This document shows, one piece after another, positions 1 to 5,177 of a stretch of 5,424 nucleotides of DNA. The stretch's first letter is position 1. Each line of letters begins with the position of its first letter. The translations under genes and the position numbers were made by a program. Origin of the DNA: JBEKIK01 sp050013075 (lineage in GTDB: Bacteria; Planctomycetota; Planctomycetia; Pirellulales; Thermoguttaceae); the NCBI GenBank assembly GCA_050013075.1, contig JBEKFZ010000165.1, positions 1 to 5,424 of the forward strand. Direction: 5' to 3'. The notes beneath the pieces were generated by a model. It saw only the letters and a program-made list of their open reading frames with translations, was not told where the DNA came from and ran no database searches.

Positions 1-69
1 TCGGCCACCAAAGCCGACCTGTATGAATTGATTCAACAATTGGAAAATTACCTAAATCTCGCTGTTTGA
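1..69 (+). CDS. transposase, C-terminal fragment (5' end outside window)
   Basis: Frame 1 reads 22 codons and ends in TGA at 67-69, with the tail ATKADLYELIQQLENYLNLA then V. No domain is recognisable in such a short tail. The transposase call comes from position: the stop is followed within 10 bp by the terminal inverted repeat of a putative IS. The tail is predicted helical (LYELIQQLENYL), which fits but does not prove a DDE-transposase C-terminus. The gene is cut by the window edge, not visibly by mutation. Confidence 0.55.
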   Translation, partial: SATKADLYELIQQLENYLNLAV

Positions 70-77
70 ACAGCGCG

Positions 78-96
78 AAAACCTGCGAAAGTTCAG
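78..96 (+). repeat. terminal inverted repeat (right) of IS copy A
   Basis: The 19 bases pair as an inverted repeat with 5298-5316, matching at 18 of 19 positions. The single difference is the 15th base counted from the tip. Identity stops immediately on the outer side (base 97) and on the inner side (base 77), which marks the repeat boundaries. Confidence 0.72.
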
Positions 97-114
97 TTAA
101 GCCCTCACTACCGG

Positions 115-140
115 CCCCTCTCCCGCAAGCGGGCGAGGGG
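115..140. repeat. REP-like palindrome
   Basis: CCCCTCTCCCGC (115-126) and GCGGGCGAGGGG (129-140) form a 12-bp stem with one mismatch (121 with 134) around AA. Palindromes of the form CTCTCCCGCAAGCGGGAGAG are a common dispersed intergenic repeat in GC-rich bacteria, so this is probably one copy of a genome-wide REP-like element. No T-run follows on either strand, so it is not a typical intrinsic terminator. It lies 18 bp from the inferred IS tip. Confidence 0.55.
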
Positions 141-210
141 AGTAATATTTGGACAACCACTAAGTTTGTATTGACATAAAACGAGTCCTTGATGACATGA
201 ATCTTTTACT

Positions 211-237
211 AATCCATTTCCAATCCCCAATCTCTAT
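211..237. repeat. degenerate heptamer repeat at the protease 3' end
   Basis: The sequence reads in steps of seven as TTTCCAA (217-223), TCCCCAA (224-230), TCTCTAT (231-237). The stop codon of the protease gene (complement of 234-236) lies inside the last unit. The nine bases AATCCCCAA (222-230) recur inside uvrA at 2906-2914. This is a short, decayed member of the heptamer family described for the other sites. Confidence 0.45.
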
Positions 238-698
238 TGAATTTCCTGGATTGCCTGCATTACCGTCCCAACTGCCAGGGGAATGGATGCCTCGACGGCG
301 GGAGTGCATCGCTCGCTAAAAGTCAGTATATCCTCGGCCTCGATTCCAACAAGCAGAATATGCTCGTTTTTCGGCAAGGCCACGCCTGCCTTCCGGCCGA
401 ATTCCAATGCCGTCGGCAAATTTACGTCATGGACCGAGGCGCTGTGTTGCGTGGAAATGGAATCGGGCGCGAGACGGTGGACAGTGCCGGGTGGGGCGCC
501 GCTTTGGATCGCATCGATGATTATCGCCCGATCGTAGCCGATCATTCGCTCCATCAGTCTCAGCCCGCCCCAATAATCTTCCGATACTTCCACGTCCGGC
601 CGGCCGGCCAGCATCGGCTTCAGCGTTTCCGCCACGCGCAGACCTATGCTGTCATCGCTCACCAGCGGATTGCCAAGTCCCAGCACGAGTATTTTCAT
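234..698 (-). CDS. [NiFe]-hydrogenase maturation endopeptidase (HyaD/HybD/HycI family)
   Basis: This 154-residue cytosolic protease would remove the C-terminal peptide of a [NiFe]-hydrogenase large subunit once nickel is inserted, the last step of active-site assembly. The N-terminus MKILVLGLGNPLVSDDSIG is the family signature. The three nickel-sensing acid or histidine positions known from E. coli HybD (Glu16, Asp62, His93) have counterparts here: Asp16, Asp62 in IIIDAI, and His90 in SVHDVNL. The C-terminal GIEAEDILTFSERCTPAVE block and the length (about 150-160 in the family) show it is complete. The ATG at 698 is preferred because family members begin directly with this motif; a GTG at 725 would add nine unrelated residues. 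No good Shine-Dalgarno is seen. No hydrogenase subunit or other maturation gene is in the window, so its substrate is unknown. Confidence 0.92.
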   Translation of the reverse strand: MKILVLGLGNPLVSDDSIGLRVAETLKPMLAGRPDVEVSEDYWGGLRLMERMIGYDRAIIIDAIQSGAPPGTVHRLAPDSISTQHSASVHDVNLPTALEFGRKAGVALPKNEHILLVGIEAEDILTFSERCTPAVEASIPLAVGTVMQAIQEIQ

Positions 699-771
699 GG
701 TTAAATGAAGATCCAATAAAAGCACGAAGAACGGAGTAAAGCGGTAAATCGCGCAAGTGGTTATGATTGTT

Positions 772-810
772 CAATTTGCAATTTGCAATTTGCAATTACC
801 AATTTGCAAT
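772..810. repeat. heptamer tandem repeat (CAATTTG)n
   Basis: CAATTTG occurs three times in perfect tandem (772-792), then CAATTAC (793-799), CAATTTG (800-806) and a partial CAAT (807-810), giving about 5.5 units of 7 bp. It lies 74 bp upstream of the protease start. Its reverse complement, CAAATTG, appears at the uvrA stop (5056-5062). It is too short-period to be a CRISPR and resembles the heptanucleotide STRR repeats known from cyanobacteria. Confidence 0.85.
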
Positions 811-912
811 AAAAAAACATACTCGCAATAATCGCTCAAACATCAAACAAATACTCTATTTCTCAAACATTACCCATTATACCGTAGATCGCGTTTAATA
901 CAGCCGTAGCAC

Positions 913-989
913 AAAAAAACCCCGAGGCAACGACTCCCAGCACCGTTATGGCTTCCGCCAAGGAAGCCTCACTATCGTTGACCTCGAGG
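913..989 (-). terminator. intrinsic terminator formed by the nested stem of the candidate RNA
   Basis: The outer stem has 13 Watson-Crick pairs plus one G-U in minus-strand RNA, with a GC-rich base (CCUCGAGG against CCUCGGGG), and runs straight into seven U at 919-913. The plus strand has no T-run after the stem, so termination is directional. The enclosed sequence is large (41 bases) but folds its own hairpin. Confidence 0.6.
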
Positions 990-1022
990 CCGTAAATCGC
1001 GACGGAAACCCGCCGCGGATAC
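913..1022 (-). ncRNA. candidate structured small RNA or leader, about 110 nt, unrecognised class
   Basis: Read on the minus strand, a promoter (1056-1029) is followed by an 8-bp hairpin (1017-1010 with 1005-998, four-base loop). Next comes a long stem (989-982 and 980-975 with 933-928 and 927-920, one bulged base at 981) that encloses a perfect 7-bp hairpin (968-962 with 956-950, five-base loop). The long stem ends directly at seven U (919-913). Both long helices contain one pair that is A with C on the plus strand but G with U on the minus strand (1002/1013 and 922/987), so they pair fully only as minus-strand RNA. The internal loop is very asymmetric (969-974 against 934-949). I do not recognise a known riboswitch, SRP, 6S or tmRNA. 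It could be a free sRNA or an attenuated leader of the protease gene about 215 bp downstream on the same strand. Confidence 0.55.
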
Positions 1023-1028
1023 AACTCA

Positions 1029-1056
1029 TCTATAACAATGTAAAAAATTTTGTCAA
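1029..1056 (-). promoter_or_regulatory. sigma70-type promoter for the candidate small RNA
   Basis: On the minus strand a perfect TTGACA (1056-1051) is followed after 16 bp by TATAGA (1034-1029), 4 of 6 for the -10 box. The predicted start is near 1022, eight or so bases before the first hairpin stem, which is a sensible position for a structured RNA. Confidence 0.55.
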
Positions 1057-1156
1057 GGGTTCGGGAGGAGGCAGGTGGTTCGTGATGGATGGTAGAGTGA
1101 AGGTATTATCTTATAATGAGAAAAGAATCACTCTGGTTTTCATAATAAAAAAGGGA

Positions 1157-1162
1157 TATAAT
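1157..1162 (+). promoter_or_regulatory. possible -10 box of the toxin-antitoxin operon
   Basis: A consensus TATAAT sits 42 bp upstream of the preferred antitoxin start, and another TATAAT lies at 1112-1117. Neither has a convincing -35 box at the usual distance. Initiation from the nearer box, around 1169, would leave about 35 bases of leader before the ATG at 1204 but only about 5 before the alternative ATG at 1174. Confidence 0.3.
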
Positions 1163-1203
1163 AAAGATCGATAATGTATTGTCCAGGCAATTCGAGTGTC
1201 ATT

Positions 1204-1503
1204 ATGGCTACAAAAACCCTAGACCAATTGATTGAAATCACGCCCGGCATCAGCGGCGGCAAACCTCGTATCGCGGGCCATCGCATAACGGTGCAAAACA
1301 TCGCGATATGGCACGAGCGTCTTGGCCGCAGCGCCGACGAAATCGCCGCCGAGTACGATTTATCGCTCACCGAAGTCTACGCCGCGCTAGCCTACTATTT
1401 TTCGCACCGCGAAGAAATCGACCGCTCAATTTCCGAAAGCGAAAGCTTCGTGGAGCAAATGAAAAGCAAGACGCCGTCGAAAATCAAGAAAAATCCCTCT
1501 TAA
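1204..1503 (+). CDS. DUF433 family antitoxin
   Basis: This is a 99-residue protein of the DUF433 (PF04255) family, the usual partner of DUF5615 PIN-like proteins in predicted type II toxin-antitoxin modules. The hallmark is ITPGISGGKPRIAGHRITV at residues 12-30. A predicted helix-turn-helix follows at about residues 43-68 (SADEIAAEYDLSLTEVYAAL), which would bind the operon promoter. The basic tail after about residue 80 would be the flexible part that wraps the toxin. The start at 1204 (MATKTLDQLI) matches where relatives begin; an in-frame ATG at 1174 would add ten residues of no recognisable character. There is no strong RBS at either start. It lies 10 bp upstream of the toxin in the same direction, so co-transcription is expected. 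Autoregulation is inferred from the family, not seen. Confidence 0.85.
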   Translation: MATKTLDQLIEITPGISGGKPRIAGHRITVQNIAIWHERLGRSADEIAAEYDLSLTEVYAALAYYFSHREEIDRSISESESFVEQMKSKTPSKIKKNPS

Positions 1504-1513
1504 CCGCGGTATA

Positions 1514-1750
1514 ATGGCGAAGATACGCTTATATTTGGATGAACATGTCGCCAAAGCGGTTGCACGGGGACTCCGGCAAAGAGGCGTGGATGTCAGAACG
1601 GTGGCCGAGGCTGAATTATTGGGCGCTTCCGACGAAACACACTTGGAATTCGTTCAATCCGAAGGCCGCGTCATTTTTACGCAAGACAATGATTTCCTTA
1701 ACCTGGTTTCTCAAGGATTTAGTCACCCGGGCATTGTCTATGCTCCCTAG
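1514..1750 (+). CDS. DUF5615 PIN-like toxin, truncated by an in-frame amber codon
   Basis: The 78-residue product begins MAKIRLYLDEHVA, the typical DUF5615 (PIN-like, putative ribonuclease toxin) start. Candidate metal-binding acids are all present: Asp9 in LYLDEH, Asp40 in ASDETH, and Asp58 and Asp60 in FTQDNDF. Family members are about 105-120 residues. Here TAG at 1748-1750 stops translation right after HPGIVYAP, a place where relatives continue. The same frame stays open for 30 more codons of recognisable family sequence. The simplest reading is a recent nonsense mutation (for example a Gln codon to TAG), giving a toxin without its C-terminal helices and probably inactive. Amber suppression or a sequencing error are alternatives. 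It is the second gene of the pair, 10 bp after the antitoxin, with no visible RBS, which suggests translational coupling. Confidence 0.8.
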   Translation: MAKIRLYLDEHVAKAVARGLRQRGVDVRTVAEAELLGASDETHLEFVQSEGRVIFTQDNDFLNLVSQGFSHPGIVYAP

Positions 1751-1843
1751 CATACGCCCGTCCGAAAAATTATCTCCGGCTTGATGCTGATCCACCAAGT
1801 CCTTGATGCGGCCGAGATGCAAAATCACGTGGAATATCTTTAG
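1748..1843 (+). pseudogene. orphaned 3' end of the DUF5615 toxin gene
   Basis: After the TAG at 1748-1750 the frame continues as HTPVRKIISGLMLIHQVLDA and on to NHVEYL, with a second stop TAG at 1841-1843. This is the C-terminal helical part expected of DUF5615 proteins (an LxLIxQVL...H.EYL pattern). With the amber codon read as residue 79 the whole gene would be 109 residues, the normal family length. No other frame-breaking change is seen, so the inactivation looks young. Confidence 0.75.
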
Positions 1844-1862
1844 TTAGCGACCTAAGCAGAAC

Positions 1863-1884
1863 GGGCCATCCGCAGAGATGGCCC
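1863..1884 (+). other. perfect hairpin downstream of the toxin gene, possible terminator without U-run
   Basis: GGGCCATC (1863-1870) and GATGGCCC (1877-1884) form a perfect 8-bp GC-rich stem with a six-base loop, 20 bp after the second stop of the toxin frame. No T-run follows, so intrinsic termination is unlikely to be efficient. Position suggests it could still mark the 3' end of the operon transcript. Confidence 0.4.
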
Positions 1885-1910
1885 ATTCGCATAACCGTTC
1901 GATCGGGTTC

Positions 1911-1929
1911 TTCGACGCACTACGTCGAA
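1911..1929. other. perfect 7-bp inverted repeat, function unknown
   Basis: TTCGACG (1911-1917) and CGTCGAA (1923-1929) pair around CACTA. It has no T-run on either side. It could be an RNA hairpin or a protein-binding dyad in the 262-bp spacer between the toxin frame and uvrA. The rest of that spacer up to the uvrA promoter shows nothing I can assign. Confidence 0.3.
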
Positions 1930-2035
1930 TGCCTTGGCCGACGCCGCAATCCTGCTCTCTCTTGTGAATCGCTGACAGGCACGATCAATCGCTCCTCCAG
2001 CCGTAATAGCGGGTTTTTAGGGGGGTAAGCGAGTG

Positions 2036-2064
2036 TTGGAAAGAGAGGAAAAACCTGCTATAGT
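2036..2064 (+). promoter_or_regulatory. uvrA: sigma70-type extended -10 promoter of uvrA
   Basis: TTGGAA (2036-2041) and TATAGT (2059-2064) are 17 bp apart, each 4-5 of 6 to consensus, and TGC directly precedes the -10 box, giving an extended -10. The predicted start near 2071 leaves a leader of about 35 bases before the ATG at 2106. I saw no convincing LexA-type dyad, so SOS control cannot be claimed. Confidence 0.6.
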
Positions 2065-2096
2065 TATAGTTTGACTGATTGTCTATAGAGCGTGCC

Positions 2097-2100
2097 GGAG
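2097..2100 (+). promoter_or_regulatory. uvrA: ribosome binding site deciding the uvrA start
   Basis: GGAG ends 5 bases before ATG 2106-2108. This favours 2106 over an upstream in-frame TTG at 2079 and a GTG at 2100, which lack any such signal. Confidence 0.55.
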
Positions 2101-2105
2101 TGAAT

Positions 2106-5063
2106 ATGAATTCCACCGGGCAAATTACACTTCGCGGCGTGGCGGTGCATAACCTGAAAGCCGTCGACCTCGATCTGCCGCATCGGCGGTTGATCGTGTT
2201 TTGCGGGCTAAGCGGCAGCGGCAAGAGCAGCCTTGCGCTGGATACGCTGTATGCCGAGGGCCAGCGCCGATATATCGAGAGTTTTTCGGCCTACACGCGG
2301 CAATTCCTCGAGCGACTGGAAAAGCCCGAGGCCGAACGCATCGACGGCATCCCCCCGGCCATCGCCGTTACCGGCAAAAACACCAGCCGCTCCAGCCGAT
2401 CCACGGTCGGCACGGCCACCGAGACCGGCGATTATCTGCGGTTGTTGTTTGCCAAGATCGGGAAGGTGTTTTGTCTGGGTTGCGGGCAGGAAGTTCGATG
2501 CGACACCGCCCAGAGCGCCGCCGAAACACTGGCCGCCCTGCCGCCGGGCACGCGATACTTGATCGCATTTCCAATCGAAATGCCGAATCCAGACCAGTGT
2601 CATGCGTTGGCTGCGGGACTGCGCGAAGAGGGATTCATTCGCGTGATCGTCGGAGATCTTTTGATAAACTTGGATGAAGATAATTCTTTCGCGACCGCTG
2701 CTGCCGGTCCGCACCCGGCACAAGTGCCGGGGCTAAACAAGCCGCAGAACGGCATCTATGTAGTTGTCGATCGTTTGTCGGCCGGCGGCGCAAGCGACAC
2801 TCGTTTGCGCGACTCGCTGGAAACCGCCTTTACCAAAGGCCGCGGACGATGTTGCGTGTTTGTCGAAGAAAATCATGGTAGAATTGTATTAAATCCTGAT
2901 TCTCAAATCCCCAACCCTACATCTCAAACACAGAGTTCTGCCCACTGCCCACTGCCCACTGCCCACTCCACCCGCCCATCAGTCCACATCGACGGCCGAC
3001 CTTGGCGGCGATTGGGATTCAGCACGCAGTTGGCCTGCGAGGATTGCGGGATTGAATATCCAACGCCGGAGCCGCGGCTGTTTAGTTTCAACAGCCCATT
3101 GGGCGCATGTCCGGAGTGCGAGGGTTTCGGCAACGTGATCGGCATCGACATGGAACTGATTGTGCCCGATCCCAACAAATCGCTCGTCGAAGGGGCGATT
3201 GCCCCCTGGAACACGCCCGCTTACGAGCACGAATTGCAGGAACTTTTGGCCCTGGCGCCGGATTACGATATTCCCACGGATGTGCCTTTTAAGGAACTCG
3301 ACCGGCGGCATCTGGCGCTGATTACCCGCGGCGTGCCGGAGCGGAAATTCGGCGGCCTGGAAGGATTCTTCGCCTGGCTCGAACGGCGCAAGTACAAGAT
3401 GCACATTCGCGTGTTTTTAAGCCGTTGGCGGAGCGGGCGGACCTGCCCGAGTTGCAACGGCACGCGCCTGCGCGACGAGGCCTTGGCGGTGCGCGTGGGC
3501 GGCAAAAACCTGGGCGAAATCTGCGCCATGAAAATCCGCGAAACGGCCACTTTTTTCCGCGATTTGCAGTTGTCGGATTCGCAACGGCAGGTCGGCCGGT
3601 TGATGCTCGAACAGGTCGCCGCCAGACTGGGATATCTCGAAGAAGTCTCCCTGGGATATCTTACTCTGGATCGTCCGCTTAAGACCTTAAGCGGCGGCGA
3701 AGCCCGGCGCGTCGCACTGACCGCCTCCCTGGGTTCCAGCCTGGTAAACATGCTTTATGTGCTCGACGAGCCGTCGATCGGCCTGCATTCCCGCGACATC
3801 AATCAACTCATTACCGCGATTAAAAAGCTCCGCGACCGCGGCAATACCGTGGTCGTGGTGGAGCATGAGGAATCGATGATCCGCGCAGCCGATCAGATCG
3901 TGGAGATCGGCCCGGGAGCGGGCGAACGCGGCGGGCGCATCGTGTTCCAGGGAACTCCCAGGGAATTGGAGGATTCGCCCGACAGCCTTACCGGCGACTA
4001 TCTGGCCGGCCGGCGCGGGGTGGGCGCAAATCCTCGGCGCCGCCCCCCCAATCATGGCTGGATCCGCCTGGCCGGCGCGCGGGGAAACAATCTGAAAGGC
4101 ATAACCGTGGAATTTCCCCTGGGCATGTTGTGCCTGGTCACCGGCGTGAGCGGTTCGGGCAAGAGCACGCTGGTCGAAGACACCCTGTACCCGGCCCTCT
4201 GCCGCCGCTTGCGCAAAGACGCCTCAAAACCCTATCCGCACGACGACGTTTACGGCGACGGGCAGATCGACGACGTGATCATGGTCGATCAGAGCCCGAT
4301 CGGGCGTTCGCCGCGCTCCAATCCGGTTACGTATTTGAAAGTCTTCGACGAAATCCGCAACGTGTTCGCCGACACGGTCGAAGCCCGCACCCGCGGTTAC
4401 GACGCCGGACATTTCAGTTTTAACGTCGACGGCGGGCGCTGCGCCGCCTGCCGGGGCGACGGCTACATCCAGATCGACATGCAATTTCTGGCCGACGTTT
4501 ACATGCGATGCGCCCAGTGCAACGGCACACGCTATCGCGACGAAATCCTGGATGTTACCTATCGCGGGCGCAATATCGCCGACGTGTTGGAGATGACCGT
4601 GCGCGAGGCCTTTATTTTTTTCCGCGGCCAGGGCAAAGTGCAGGCCCGGCTGAAACGCTTGATCGACGTGGGCCTGGACTACGTGCGGCTCGGCCAGCCG
4701 GCCAACACCCTGTCCGGCGGCGAGGCCCAACGCCTGAAACTCGCCGGATACATGAGCAGCGCAAAACGCGGCCGATGCCTGTTCATCCTCGACGAACCCA
4801 CCACCGGATTGCACTTTTTCGACATCGTGCAATTGCTCGATTGTTTTGACGCCCTGCTGGCCGTGGGCCATTCGCTGATCGTGGTGGAACACAACCTGCA
4901 AATGATGAAGGCCGCCGATTACATCGTCGATCTCGGCCCCGGCGCGGCCGACGAAGGCGGCCGGGTCGTCGTAAAAGGCACCCCCGAGATGGTCGCCAAC
5001 TGCGAACACTCCATTACCGGCCGATACCTGGCCGAAGTGCTGCACAAGGAGATTGCAAATTGA
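2106..5063 (+). CDS. uvrA: UvrA, excinuclease ABC subunit A (DNA damage recognition ATPase)
   Basis: This 985-residue protein is the DNA-binding sensor of nucleotide excision repair. As a dimer it finds lesions and loads UvrB. The first module has Walker A GLSGSGKSS (34-42, Lys40), a CxxC pair (Cys123, Cys126) opening the UvrB-binding region (about 125-245), the first zinc module (Cys311, Cys314, Cys335, Cys338), signature LSGGEARR (528-535) and Walker B VLDEPSIGLH (Asp554, Glu555). The second has Walker A GVSGSGKST (680-688, Lys686), zinc module Cys779, Cys782, Cys802, Cys805 with the E. coli spacing, LSGGEAQR (869-876) and Walker B LDEPTTGLH (Asp896, Glu897). E. coli UvrA is 940 residues. 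Much of the excess is a Pro/Ser/Thr-rich insert (about 263-293) encoded by heptamer repeats. The presence of the UvrB-binding region argues against the shorter UvrA2 type. It appears monocistronic. Confidence 0.97.
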   Translation: MNSTGQITLRGVAVHNLKAVDLDLPHRRLIVFCGLSGSGKSSLALDTLYAEGQRRYIESFSAYTRQFLERLEKPEAERIDGIPPAIAVTGKNTSRSSRSTVGTATETGDYLRLLFAKIGKVFCLGCGQEVRCDTAQSAAETLAALPPGTRYLIAFPIEMPNPDQCHALAAGLREEGFIRVIVGDLLINLDEDNSFATAAAGPHPAQVPGLNKPQNGIYVVVDRLSAGGASDTRLRDSLETAFTKGRGRCCVFVEENHGRIVLNPDSQIPNPTSQTQSSAHCPLPTAHSTRPSVHIDGRPWRRLGFSTQLACEDCGIEYPTPEPRLFSFNSPLGACPECEGFGNVIGIDMELIVPDPNKSLVEGAIAPWNTPAYEHELQELLALAPDYDIPTDVPFKELDRRHLALITRGVPERKFGGLEGFFAWLERRKYKMHIRVFLSRWRSGRTCPSCNGTRLRDEALAVRVGGKNLGEICAMKIRETATFFRDLQLSDSQRQVGRLMLEQVAARLGYLEEVSLGYLTLDRPLKTLSGGEARRVALTASLGSSLVNMLYVLDEPSIGLHSRDINQLITAIKKLRDRGNTVVVVEHEESMIRAADQIVEIGPGAGERGGRIVFQGTPRELEDSPDSLTGDYLAGRRGVGANPRRRPPNHGWIRLAGARGNNLKGITVEFPLGMLCLVTGVSGSGKSTLVEDTLYPALCRRLRKDASKPYPHDDVYGDGQIDDVIMVDQSPIGRSPRSNPVTYLKVFDEIRNVFADTVEARTRGYDAGHFSFNVDGGRCAACRGDGYIQIDMQFLADVYMRCAQCNGTRYRDEILDVTYRGRNIADVLEMTVREAFIFFRGQGKVQARLKRLIDVGLDYVRLGQPANTLSGGEAQRLKLAGYMSSAKRGRCLFILDEPTTGLHFFDIVQLLDCFDALLAVGHSLIVVEHNLQMMKAADYIVDLGPGAADEGGRVVVKGTPEMVANCEHSITGRYLAEVLHKEIAN
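2894..2967 (+). repeat. heptamer repeat block inside uvrA
   Basis: Steps of seven read TCCTGAT, TCTCAAA (2901-2907), TCCCCAA, CCCTACA, TCTCAAA (2922-2928), followed shortly by four perfect tandem copies of TGCCCAC (2939-2966). The block encodes the linker PDSQIPNPTSQTQSSAHCPL and onward, about residues 264-293, which has no counterpart in E. coli UvrA. The unit length is not a multiple of three, so any gain or loss of one or two units shifts the uvrA frame. Confidence 0.85.
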
Positions 5064-5076
5064 AAATCGCAAATAG
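5049..5076. repeat. degenerate heptamer repeat across the uvrA stop codon
   Basis: The sequence reads in sevens as GAGATTG, CAAATTG (5056-5062), AAAATCG, CAAATAG. CAAATTG is the exact reverse complement of the CAATTTG unit at 772-810. The last uvrA codons and its TGA stop (5061-5063) are made of this repeat, so the last few residues of UvrA (EIAN) are probably repeat-derived. Confidence 0.5.
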
Positions 5077-5113
5077 CGGATTTAGCATATCAAAAATGCT
5101 TTATGAATTGGCC

Positions 5114-5142
5114 TATTTATAATAGCGTAAGTATTTATAATA
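5114..5142. repeat. AT-rich direct repeat in the spacer after uvrA
   Basis: TATTTATAATA occurs at 5114-5124 and 5132-5142, 18 bp apart. The surrounding stretch 5064-5205 is markedly more AT-rich than the rest. I see no gene, no good uvrA terminator and no RNA in 5077-5177; an imperfect AGCAT/ATGCT hairpin (5084-5100) is too weak to call. Confidence 0.4.
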
Positions 5143-5177
5143 TAAGACGTTATAAATTTTCATATTAGGCTCTTGAC

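Larger units (their letters stand above)
1..96 (+). mobile_element. right end of an insertion sequence (IS copy A)
   Basis: The segment holds the last codons of a truncated reading frame and, 8 bases after its stop, a 19-base sequence at 78-96 (AAAACCTGCGAAAGTTCAG). This is the inverse complement, with one mismatch, of 5298-5316 at the other end of the window. There the same sequence lies about 100 bp upstream of a frame with a strong RBS. The arrangement (ORF, stop, inverted repeat) at one end and (inverted repeat, RBS, ATG) at the other is what two same-orientation copies of one IS would give. The element tip is inferred to be base 96. The family was not recognised, and target duplications cannot be tested because the outer ends lie outside the window. 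Confidence 0.72.

Noticed and set aside
171..200. TTGACA at 171-176 as a plus-strand promoter
   Set aside because: There is no acceptable -10 box at 15-19 bp, and nothing on the plus strand downstream would be transcribed in sense.
237..704. Plus-strand open frame opposite the hydrogenase protease
   Set aside because: Its product shows no family features, while the minus strand encodes a complete, motif-bearing protease.
699..725. GTG start for the hydrogenase protease adding nine residues
   Set aside because: Family members begin at the MKILVLGLGN motif, and no RBS supports the GTG.
772..810. CRISPR-like array
   Set aside because: The repeats are seven bases long in direct tandem with no spacers and no cas genes.
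876..881. Minus-strand TATAAT as a second promoter for the protease gene
   Set aside because: The -10 is perfect but no -35 or extended -10 accompanies it, so it is left as a possibility only.
860..1110. Minus-strand open frame of about 80 codons through the candidate RNA, with a hydrophobic C-terminal stretch
   Set aside because: It has no ATG or GTG near its beginning, no RBS and no recognisable family. The hairpins, G-U pairs, promoter and U-run explain the same bases better. A missed coding remnant is not excluded.
1844..1985. Minus-strand open stretch of about 45 codons in the spacer before uvrA
   Set aside because: It has no start codon, no RBS and no recognisable motif. It is likely chance in GC-rich DNA.
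2079..2105. Upstream TTG start for UvrA adding nine residues
   Set aside because: There is no RBS, the added residues match nothing in the family, and it would start only 8 bases after the predicted transcription start. ATG 2106 has GGAG at 5 bp.
4224..5072. 282-codon open frame antisense to uvrA
   Set aside because: It is a mirror of a GC-rich coding region. It has no known domain or RBS, while the sense strand has every UvrA motif.
5084..5100. uvrA terminator hairpin AGCAT/ATGCT
   Set aside because: It has only five AT-rich pairs, a seven-base loop and no following T-run, so it is too weak to call.
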